Shown in pieces: positions 1-5,555 of a stretch of 15,467 bases of DNA (its first letter is position 1; each line of letters starts with the position of its first letter). The stretch is taken from contig JAQVGK010000018.1 of assembly GCA_028696755.1 (NCBI GenBank), positions 1 to 15,467 on the forward strand, in the 5' to 3' direction. The notes below the pieces were generated by a model. It had not been told where the DNA came from. It did not search any database and worked only from the letters and a program-made list of their open reading frames with translations. The translations under genes were made by a program, and so were the position numbers. Source of the stretch: Bacteroidales bacterium. Lineage in GTDB: Bacteria; Bacteroidota; Bacteroidia; Bacteroidales; ML635J-15.

Positions 1-635
1 ATTACATTCCAAGCGGACGTTGTATTCAGGCTTTGGATTATACGCACCGTAACGAGGATGGTAGTGTTGGTAATGTGCCGGATTCTCTCATCACCGAATT
101 TAAAACCAAAAATGGACGCAAGGTTTATGATGGCGGTGGTGTAAAACCTGATATTGTGGTTGAATCAGAGTATTTAAGCAATATCTCAACTAGTTTGCTT
201 GTTAAAAATCTCATTTTCGATTATTCGGTTTATTACAAGATGAAACACCCAACAATTGCTCCTGCCGACAAATTCGAATTTACCGATGCTGATTATCAGG
301 ATTTTGTAAACTGGGTAAAAGATAAAGATTTTGATTATAAAACTAAGAGCGAAGAAAACTTAAATGCCCTTATAGAGTCGTCGAAGAATGAAAAATATTA
401 CGATGAGGTGTCTGCCGAAATCGACATTTTAACTAAGAAATTGGCTCACGATAAAAATAAGGATTTGATGATGTTTAAAGATGAAATTAAAGATCTTATT
501 AGTCAGGAAATTGTGGTAAAATACTACTACGAGCAGGGTGCAATTATTTATGGCTTAAGCCGTGATCCAGAGGTTAAAGAAGCTCTTAGAATCTTAAACA
601 ACGATCAGGAATATAAGAAGGTGTTGATGCCTTAG
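1..635 (+). CDS. S41 family C-terminal processing peptidase, C-terminal part (partial)
   Basis: The reading frame is open from base 3 and ends in TAG at 633-635; the true start lies before the window. The first visible residues, YIPSGRCIQALDY, are the stretch that follows the catalytic Ser/Lys region in Ctp/Prc-type S41 proteases, and GGGVKPDIVV further on is also typical of the end of the protease core. From about codon 80 the protein becomes a charged, probably helical tail, as is usual for Bacteroidota Ctp proteins. The PDZ domain and the catalytic Ser and Lys are not in the window, so activity cannot be judged. The family cleaves exported proteins near their C-termini in the periplasm. 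The internal TTG at 33 is not the start because the homology begins before it. Family assignment is firm; the specific member is not known. Confidence 0.88.
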   Translation, partial: YIPSGRCIQALDYTHRNEDGSVGNVPDSLITEFKTKNGRKVYDGGGVKPDIVVESEYLSNISTSLLVKNLIFDYSVYYKMKHPTIAPADKFEFTDADYQDFVNWVKDKDFDYKTKSEENLNALIESSKNEKYYDEVSAEIDILTKKLAHDKNKDLMMFKDEIKDLISQEIVVKYYYEQGAIIYGLSRDPEVKEALRILNNDQEYKKVLMP

Positions 636-906
636 GGTGAGTAATCGGTATCGACTTCGTCATTTGCACATCTCGTCGACTGTTCAATTGCGATGCGGTA
701 ATCAGCCAGCTAGCGGACGAACCGTTTTTTGATGTCTAAAAGCAAAGACGAAAAATAGAAAATATACTTGCATACGCCTTACTGATCTGCCAACTGGAGG
801 AGAAGTGGGCCATGCGGGATTCTTGTTTTAATAGTTCTTCGGCTATTGCCTTTGTGCTTACTATATTACTCATGTAGCGCATACGAACACACGAGATAGA
901 TTTTTT

Positions 907-979
907 TATTTATAACTTTGAACTCTGGACTTCAAACTTCATCTCCTCCACTTTTCCACAGCATAATATTTATAACTTT
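907..979. repeat. Exact 13-base direct repeat, 60 bases apart
   Basis: TATTTATAACTTT occurs at 907-919 and again at 967-979. The first copy is followed by G, which makes a perfect TAnnTTTG -7 element (913-920); the second is followed by A and loses that match. This looks like a duplicated upstream segment in which only one copy keeps a promoter-like core. No good -33 element is seen upstream of the first copy. Confidence 0.5.
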
Positions 980-980
980 A

Positions 981-1012
981 TTTTGTTTGCATTTGTGCTT
1001 AATGTATTTTTG
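981..1012 (+). promoter_or_regulatory. Bacteroidota-type promoter for the gmhA operon
   Basis: TTTTG at 981-985 and TATTTTTG at 1005-1012 are separated by 19 bases and fit the -33 TTTG / -7 TAnnTTTG consensus of the primary sigma factor in this phylum. Transcription would begin near 1017, giving a leader of about 15 bases before the gmhA ATG at 1032. AAGGAA lies directly before the ATG, closer than a normal Shine-Dalgarno site. Confidence 0.6.
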
Positions 1013-1031
1013 AAAATTATAATTTAAGGAA

Positions 1032-1598
1032 ATGGAAATAAAAGCGCATTTTCAGGAAGCAGCAAAGGTGTTGTCTGAGTTCGTTGCAAACGAAAAGAAC
1101 TTCGAGAAAATAGAAACAGCTGCATCATTAATGGTTAATAGCCTTAATAGCGGCGGAAAAATTATCTCGTGTGGCAACGGTGGTTCTATGAGCGATGCAA
1201 TGCATTTTGCCGAAGAACTTACTGGTAGCTTTAGGGAAAAACGAAAAGCTATTCCTGCAATTGCAATTAGCGATCCTGCTCATATTACTTGTACTGCCAA
1301 CGACTTTGGTTTCGATTATATTTTTTCGAGATATGTCGAGGCACTTGGAAATGATGGCGACGTATTGCTAGCAATTAGTACAAGCGGAAATTCGAAAAAC
1401 GTAATCGAAGCAATTAATTCTGCAAAAGCAAAAGGAATGAAAGTGGTTGCGCTTACTGGAAAAGATGGAGGAAAAATTAAAGATATTTGCGATGTCGAAA
1501 TTCGTGTTCCTCATTTAGGTTACTCCGATAGAGTACAGGAAATTCACATTAAAATTATTCATACGCTGATTGATTATATTGAGAAGAACATTTCTTAA
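1032..1598 (+). CDS. gmhA: D-sedoheptulose 7-phosphate isomerase
   Basis: This enzyme converts sedoheptulose 7-phosphate to D-glycero-D-manno-heptose 7-phosphate, the first step towards the heptose nucleotides used in lipopolysaccharide cores and other glycans. It is a single SIS domain of 188 residues, the normal family length. The phosphate-binding motif [19 protein letters not shown] spans residues 47-65 and the second serine-rich loop, STSGNS, residues 116-121. By comparison with E. coli GmhA the metal and catalytic residues are kept: His58, Glu62, Gln169 and His177, in the conserved [15 protein letters not shown] segment at 166-180. It is the first gene of a co-directional cluster with its own promoter at 981-1012. 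The other heptose genes (gmhB, hldE) are not in the window. The match is close along the whole length, so the assignment is strong. Confidence 0.96.
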   Translation: MEIKAHFQEAAKVLSEFVANEKNFEKIETAASLMVNSLNSGGKIISCGNGGSMSDAMHFAEELTGSFREKRKAIPAIAISDPAHITCTANDFGFDYIFSRYVEALGNDGDVLLAISTSGNSKNVIEAINSAKAKGMKVVALTGKDGGKIKDICDVEIRVPHLGYSDRVQEIHIKIIHTLIDYIEKNIS

Positions 1599-1655
1599 AA
1601 TCAAAAACCCAGAACTCGGAACCCGTAACAAAAACAACCCGAAACAATTTTAACA

Positions 1656-3011
1656 ATGAGAATACATTTCATAGCAGTTGGTGGTGCAGCAATGCACAAT
1701 TTAGCAATAGCCTTGCACAAAAAAGGTTATTTTGTAACTGGTTCGGATGATGAGATTTTTGAACCTTCGCGCTCAAGACTCGACAAATGCGGACTATTAC
1801 CAAAAGAATATGGATGGTTCCCCGAAATGATAAATGATGAAATTGACATTATCATTCTCGGCATGCATGCTCGTATCGACAATCCCGAATTGCATAGAGC
1901 GCAGGAGCTTGGACTTAAAATTTATTCTTATCCCGAATATTTATACGAACAGACAAAAAACAAAAAACGAATTGTTGTAGGTGGTAGTCACGGAAAAACA
2001 ACCATAACCTCAATGATAATGCATGTTTTGCGCGAATCGGGTTTGGGTTTCGATTATATGGTTGGAGCAAATATCAAAGGTTTCGACACTATGGTTAACC
2101 TTGAGGATAAAAACCAAATTGCTGTTTTTGAGGGTGACGAATATTTGTCTTCGCCAATTGATCTTACTCCAAAATTTCATTGGTATAAGCCGCATGCTGC
2201 AATATTAACCGGAATTGCATGGGATCACATCAATGTTTTTCCAACTTTCGAAAATTATGTAAGTCAGTTCGAGATTTTTGTAAAGTCTATTTTGCCAGAT
2301 GGAAAACTATTTTGGTACGGAGATGACGAGAATCTTGCAAAAATAAGTTCTTCAAACAGAGAAATTCAATCGATTCCATATCTGGCATATAATTATAGAA
2401 TTGATGAAACTGGGCGAACTTGTGTCGATTTTAATGGTAAATCATTTATCATGAGCGTTTTTGGCGATCATAATATGCAGAATATTAATGCAGCACGTTT
2501 TGCATGTTTGGAGGCGGGAGTTTCCGAAGAGTTTTTCTGGCAATCGGTGCAGAGTTTCGAAGGTGCATCAAAACGCTTGCAATTAATAACAGAAACATCT
2601 GACTCATCATTCTACATTGATTTTGCTCATGCTCCATCAAAGTTAAAAGCCACAATTAATGCGTTGAAACAAAAAAATCCAGATCGTAAGCTTGTTGCAT
2701 GTCTGGAACTTCACACTTTTAGTAGTTTGCAAAAAAACTTTATTCCTCAATATCGCAATACAATGGATAAAGCCGATACTGCTATTGTTTACTACAGCCA
2801 CGAAGTTCTGCATCATAAGCGCTTACCCGAATTGAGCGAGGATTTTGTGAAAGATGGTTTTGGTGGCAATGTTATGATTTTTACCGATACCGATTTGATG
2901 CAAAATTATCTCAAATCATTGTCTTTCAATAATGTTGATGTGCTGATGATGAGTAGCGGAAACTTTAACGGTATAGATTTTGTTAACTTCGCCGAGCAAC
3001 TAATCAAGTAA
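1656..3011 (+). CDS. mpl: Mpl-like UDP-N-acetylmuramate:murein peptide ligase (Mur ligase family)
   Basis: This is a cytoplasmic ATP-dependent Mur ligase of 451 residues. The N-terminal Rossmann part starts MRIHFIAVGGAAMHNLA, the ATP-binding P-loop is GGSHGKTT at 109-116, and EGDEY at 159-163 and WDHINVF at 189-195 are central-domain metal and ATP residues. The C-terminal ligand domain begins about residue 300 (ASKRLQLI) and contains DFAHAPSKLKATINALK at 322-338. The murein-peptide ligase Mpl joins recycled L-Ala-gamma-D-Glu-meso-DAP to UDP-MurNAc; the related MurC adds L-Ala in de novo synthesis. I prefer Mpl because the gene is outside a mur/fts division cluster, the protein is somewhat short for MurC, and the start resembles Mpl. 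MurC-like activity cannot be excluded by eye. It lies 57 bases after gmhA, in a spacer holding the degenerate repeat GAACTCGGAACCCGTAAC (1612-1629). Confidence 0.82.
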   Translation: MRIHFIAVGGAAMHNLAIALHKKGYFVTGSDDEIFEPSRSRLDKCGLLPKEYGWFPEMINDEIDIIILGMHARIDNPELHRAQELGLKIYSYPEYLYEQTKNKKRIVVGGSHGKTTITSMIMHVLRESGLGFDYMVGANIKGFDTMVNLEDKNQIAVFEGDEYLSSPIDLTPKFHWYKPHAAILTGIAWDHINVFPTFENYVSQFEIFVKSILPDGKLFWYGDDENLAKISSSNREIQSIPYLAYNYRIDETGRTCVDFNGKSFIMSVFGDHNMQNINAARFACLEAGVSEEFFWQSVQSFEGASKRLQLITETSDSSFYIDFAHAPSKLKATINALKQKNPDRKLVACLELHTFSSLQKNFIPQYRNTMDKADTAIVYYSHEVLHHKRLPELSEDFVKDGFGGNVMIFTDTDLMQNYLKSLSFNNVDVLMMSSGNFNGIDFVNFAEQLIK

Positions 3012-3033
3012 AAGATTCTTAAATAATTTTCAG

Positions 3034-3483
3034 ATGATTAAAAAAACTGTTTTAGCAATTTTAGTATCATTATCATTCTTTTCGTGTTCGGTTCAGGAAC
3101 CAATAATCGGAAACCCAGAGGGTTTGGAGGTTGAAGAACTTAGTATGAAGTCGGTTAAACTTAAAGTGATGATTCCGATAGAAAATCCTAATAACTTTTC
3201 GTTTACAATTCGCAATCTAAATCTCGATTTAATTGTTAGCGACCGTAATGTAGGTAAAGTTAAGAAACTTGATAAAGTAAAGATTCCGGCAAACTCAAAA
3301 GATAGTTACGCTGTTTCGTTCGAGTTAACACCAAAAGATGCACTTAATAATATTCTTTTTCTCGTAGGTGAATTACAGAAACGTAAACCAAAACTCGAGA
3401 TAAAAGGAACTGTTACAGTGTCAAAATTTGGTATTCCCAAAAGAATAAAGGTTGAGCACGAACAAAATTTTGAGGGATTTTAA
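3034..3483 (+). CDS. LEA14-like (WHy domain) lipoprotein
   Basis: The protein has 149 residues. A short hydrophobic signal ends in SFFSC, with Cys18 as the likely lipidated residue, so the mature protein should be membrane-anchored. Residue +5 after Cys is Glu, only a weak version of the Bacteroidota surface-export signal, so placement on the inner or outer leaflet is open. The rest is one beta-rich domain with the LEA14/WHy hallmark IENPNNFSF (49-57) followed by alternating hydrophobic strands, and ends IKGTVTV...FGIPKRIKV at 123-140. Proteins of this fold exist in plants and bacteria and have no enzymatic activity known to me. It starts 22 bases after the mpl stop, so it is very likely co-transcribed. 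The domain call is fairly firm; the role is unknown. Confidence 0.75.
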   Translation: MIKKTVLAILVSLSFFSCSVQEPIIGNPEGLEVEELSMKSVKLKVMIPIENPNNFSFTIRNLNLDLIVSDRNVGKVKKLDKVKIPANSKDSYAVSFELTPKDALNNILFLVGELQKRKPKLEIKGTVTVSKFGIPKRIKVEHEQNFEGF

Positions 3484-3498
3484 AAATTAGTATTTTTA
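3468..3498 (+). promoter_or_regulatory. Possible internal promoter before the SPOR-domain gene
   Basis: TTTTG at 3468-3472 lies inside the end of the upstream gene, and TATTTTTA at 3491-3498 follows after 18 bases. The -7 element matches TAnnTTTG at all but the last base. The predicted start of transcription, near 3503, leaves a leader of about 12 bases before the ATG at 3515. It could let the SPOR gene and transketolase subunit be expressed apart from the first three genes. Confidence 0.33.
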
Positions 3499-3514
3499 CA
3501 AAAAATAATTGGTC

Positions 3515-3958
3515 ATGAAAAAACTTATACTATTCTCTTTACTATTTGCAGGTTTTGCTTTATTTGCAAGTGCTCAGAACATCAATCCTGAAGAGGTTAA
3601 GTATTTTAATGCTTCTCATTACAACGGAAAAATTACCATTTCTCAAGACCCTCAACTCGAGAATTTTATCGAAACTCATGTTGGCTTAAACAATAAACGC
3701 AGTGGTTTTTATGGTTATAGGGTGAAAATTTACGCTCAAAATCATAAAGATGCTCGCTCGCAAGCAAATGCTATTAAAATTGGCTTTAGTCAAGATGGAC
3801 AAAAGGCTTATCTTGGCTATACAGAACCAAATTTTGAAGTTCTTGTTGGCGATTATACCGATCGTTTTGGAGCAGTAAAACTATATCATAAAATAAAAGC
3901 AAAATATCCCGAGGCTTACGTTGTTAAAACTGTAGTGTCATATCCAACTCACGACTAG
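3515..3958 (+). CDS. Secreted SPOR-domain protein
   Basis: The ATG at 3515 (MKKLILFSLLF) is chosen over the in-frame TTG six bases upstream because it opens directly into a signal peptide; cleavage is expected after ASA, leaving Gln21 as the first mature residue. The 147-residue precursor has an N-terminal segment (about 35-62, GKITISQDPQLENFIETH) often found ahead of SPOR domains in Bacteroidota. A SPOR domain follows at about 66-143, with YRVKIYA at 68-74 and EPNFEVLVGDY at 104-114. SPOR domains bind denuded glycan strands of peptidoglycan, often at division sites, so a periplasmic wall-binding role is likely. This fits the neighbouring wall-recycling ligase. No transmembrane anchor remains after cleavage. 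Confidence 0.82.
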   Translation: MKKLILFSLLFAGFALFASAQNINPEEVKYFNASHYNGKITISQDPQLENFIETHVGLNNKRSGFYGYRVKIYAQNHKDARSQANAIKIGFSQDGQKAYLGYTEPNFEVLVGDYTDRFGAVKLYHKIKAKYPEAYVVKTVVSYPTHD

Positions 3959-3969
3959 CAGATTTAGTC

Positions 3970-4776
3970 GTGCAACCCGAAAACATCATATTAAGAGCAA
4001 AAAATATTCGCAAGAATATAATTTTGTCGCTTACGGCAGCCGGCTCTGGTCATATTGGTGGCTCGCTTGGCCTTGCAGATGTTTTTGCAGTTCTTTATTT
4101 CGCGATAATGAAGCATGATCCTAAGAACCCAGAAATGACAGATCGTGATAAACTTGTTCTGTCGATAGGGCATGTCGCTCCTGTGCATTATGCGGCACTT
4201 GCCGAGGCTGGATATTTTCCCGAATCGGAACTCTTAAGTTTGAGAAAAATAGGTAGTCGATTGCAAGGCCATCCTTCGTTTTCGGTTGGATTGCCTGGAA
4301 TTGAGACAGCTTCGGGTTCGCTTGGTCAGGGTTTATCGATTTCAGTCGGCATGGCATTGGCTGATAAACTCGATATGATTGATAGAAATATTTTTTGCAT
4401 TTGTGGTGATGGAGAACTACAGGAAGGACAGATTTGGGAAGCTGCAATGAGCGCATCGCATCATAAACTTAACAGAATTACACTTGTTGTTGATAGAAAC
4501 TTTGTTCAAATAGACGGTAGCACTGATGACGTTATGGACATTAATCCATTAATGCAAAAATTCGAGGCTTTTGGTTGGAATGTAATAGAATGCGACGGAA
4601 ACAATGTAAACGAATTAATTTCGAGTTTTGCCGTACGCGCATCAGACAAACCAAATGTGATTATTGCCAAAACAGTTATGGGAAAGGGCGTTCCCGAAAT
4701 TGAAGGAGACTATGGATGGCATGGTAAAGCTCCAGATGCTGAACACTGCGAACGTTTCTTAAAACAGCTTTACTAA
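3970..4776 (+). CDS. Transketolase, N-terminal (TPP-binding) subunit
   Basis: This 268-residue protein is the first half of a split transketolase, which moves two-carbon units between sugar phosphates in the pentose phosphate pathway. SGHIGGSLG at 26-34 holds the conserved His (Pro is replaced by Ile in SGHPGG), GLPGIETASGSLGQGLS at 107-123 is typical, and the thiamine-diphosphate/Mg motif runs from GDGELQEG (146-153) to Asn177 in VDRN. The GTG at 3970, 11 bases after the previous stop, is chosen because it places the usual IRKNIILSLTAAGSGH start at the expected distance. The pyrimidine-binding C-terminal subunit, needed for activity and usually encoded next door, is absent: the following gene is unrelated. 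Sedoheptulose 7-phosphate, a transketolase substrate/product, is also the substrate of GmhA encoded at the head of this cluster. Confidence 0.93.
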   Translation: MQPENIILRAKNIRKNIILSLTAAGSGHIGGSLGLADVFAVLYFAIMKHDPKNPEMTDRDKLVLSIGHVAPVHYAALAEAGYFPESELLSLRKIGSRLQGHPSFSVGLPGIETASGSLGQGLSISVGMALADKLDMIDRNIFCICGDGELQEGQIWEAAMSASHHKLNRITLVVDRNFVQIDGSTDDVMDINPLMQKFEAFGWNVIECDGNNVNELISSFAVRASDKPNVIIAKTVMGKGVPEIEGDYGWHGKAPDAEHCERFLKQLY

Positions 4777-4808
4777 CCGTTTACTAAGTAAATTCAACCG
4801 TTTGCTAA
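4775..4808. repeat. Direct repeat AACCGTTTRCTAA with embedded palindrome
   Basis: AACCGTTTACTAA (4775-4787) recurs as AACCGTTTGCTAA (4796-4808), with one mismatch and a 21-base period, or two helical turns. The first copy overlaps the transketolase stop codon. A separate perfect palindrome, TTTACT-A-AGTAAA (4780-4792), overlaps it. The spacing and symmetry resemble an operator for a dimeric regulator, but no regulator gene is nearby. Confidence 0.4.
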
Positions 4809-4838
4809 ATGACATTTCTTTATACGCTTGCAATAGAT

Positions 4839-4864
4839 TAGATTTGTTTAAACTTTTAAATTTG
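4839..4864 (+). promoter_or_regulatory. Two TAnnTTTG elements before the small membrane-protein gene
   Basis: TAGATTTG (4839-4846) and TAAATTTG (4857-4864) both match the Bacteroidota -7 consensus exactly. The first would give a leader of about 19 bases, with only a weak -33 match (TTTC, 4815-4818). The second would start transcription almost at the ATG (4870), implying a leaderless or near-leaderless message, and has no clear -33 element. One of them probably serves the downstream gene. Confidence 0.45.
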
Positions 4865-4869
4865 TTGTT

Positions 4870-5334
4870 ATGGAATATCTAGCAGTATTGATTATGCCAG
4901 TGGTTTTTGGAGTGATAATCTTTCTTGTTTATAAGCAATATACTGGGAAAGGTTATGCTGCAAAAACTGATAAAATTGCAGAGTCGGCATTGGGATTAAC
5001 TCATCATGGCTTTAAGCGGACAGTACATGGTTATTCTGGGAATTATCAAGGTTATGATGTCAATATTTACCCTACAACAACTCCTGGTTACGGCTATATG
5101 AAAGGTCCAATGTTTCAGGTTTGGATAAGTATTGCTCCATTCGAAGGCCAGCTTAAAGGATTAGGTGGATTTTTTGGCAAATATATGGTTGTTGGCGAAA
5201 GACCGGGTTACGCAATGATAGGTTTTACACTTCGCCATTCATCGGGAACAGATCAAACAGCCGATCTTATAGGAATGCTGGATACTCTAGTGGGCGAATT
5301 GAGAGCTAAGGGAGTAATGGCGTATGTGGTGTAA
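4870..5334 (+). CDS. Membrane-anchored protein of unknown function
   Basis: I do not recognise this 154-residue protein. Residues 3-21 form one hydrophobic transmembrane segment, followed by a basic stretch (YKQYTGKGYAAK), so the rest is probably cytoplasmic by the positive-inside rule. The soluble part has a Gly/Tyr-rich section at about 54-80 (GYSGNYQGYDVNIYP, then TTTPGYGYMKGPMF) and a C-terminal helix (TADLIGMLDTLVGELR) after a beta-rich middle. It appears to be a single-gene unit: promoter elements lie before it and the strong terminator at 5409-5446 follows. Codon use resembles the neighbours, so there is no sign of recent transfer. A true gene is likely because of its length, ATG start and upstream elements. 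Confidence 0.7.
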   Translation: MEYLAVLIMPVVFGVIIFLVYKQYTGKGYAAKTDKIAESALGLTHHGFKRTVHGYSGNYQGYDVNIYPTTTPGYGYMKGPMFQVWISIAPFEGQLKGLGGFFGKYMVVGERPGYAMIGFTLRHSSGTDQTADLIGMLDTLVGELRAKGVMAYVV

Positions 5335-5408
5335 TCTATTTAATTAAACAATCAAGAATTTTATTATAATTATTTAGAATATATAGAAGCATTTCCTTGG
5401 GAAATTAT

Positions 5409-5446
5409 CATTAGGCAACATAAAAGAAATGTTGCCTAATGTTTTT
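5409..5446 (+). terminator. Rho-independent terminator
   Basis: A perfect 13-base inverted repeat (CATTAGGCAACAT at 5409-5421, ATGTTGCCTAATG at 5429-5441) encloses the 7-base loop AAAAGAA and is followed by TTTTT at 5442-5446. It lies 74 bases after the stop of the small membrane-protein gene and ends that transcript. It has no T-run on the other strand, so it acts in one direction. It isolates the downstream secreted-protein operon from the upstream genes. Confidence 0.9.
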
Positions 5447-5492
5447 GTAATATTCTATCTTATGTGAATAATATAAATAAATTGCAAAATAA

Positions 5493-5525
5493 TTTGTTAT
5501 TGTGAGATTTATTTTGGTACATTTG
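5493..5525 (+). promoter_or_regulatory. Bacteroidota-type promoter for the 5556-10847 operon
   Basis: TACATTTG at 5518-5525 is a perfect TAnnTTTG -7 element, and TTTG at 5493-5496 is a -33 element 21 bases upstream. The expected transcription start is near 5530, about 26 bases before the ATG at 5556. Lying after the terminator and before three closely packed genes, it probably drives all of them. Confidence 0.62.
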
Positions 5526-5555
5526 CAGTATTGCTAAACAATTCAGTAAGATAAT

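Larger units (their letters stand above)
636..1031. other. Gene-free stretch with a possible decayed gene and the gmhA promoter
   Basis: This is the longest non-coding stretch in the window. Bases 636-840 are about 44% G+C by hand count, richer than the AT-rich spacers around it, and end abruptly in T-runs and AT-rich sequence. On the minus strand, 736-873 reads as a 45-codon ORF beginning MSNIVSTKAIAEELLKQ, and a second short open stretch, LADYRIAIEQ...DEVDTDYSP, lies at about 638-714 with no start codon. Neither has a family I recognise. They may be remnants of one gene, a small unannotated gene, or chance. The right end carries a 13-base repeat and the promoter listed separately. No tRNA-like, 6S-like or tmRNA-like signature was seen. 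Confidence 0.4.

Noticed and set aside
690..732. Terminator of the S41 protease gene before the T-run at 725-730
   Set aside because: Only a 3-base stem (CGG/CCG) precedes the TTTTTT, too short for a functional hairpin.
1656..3011. MurC (UDP-N-acetylmuramate-L-alanine ligase)
   Set aside because: It is a close relative, but the context is not a division cluster and the start and length fit Mpl better. This is a preference, not proof.
4121..4456. Minus-strand ORF of 111 codons inside the transketolase gene
   Set aside because: The plus strand has clear transketolase motifs throughout; the minus frame has none.
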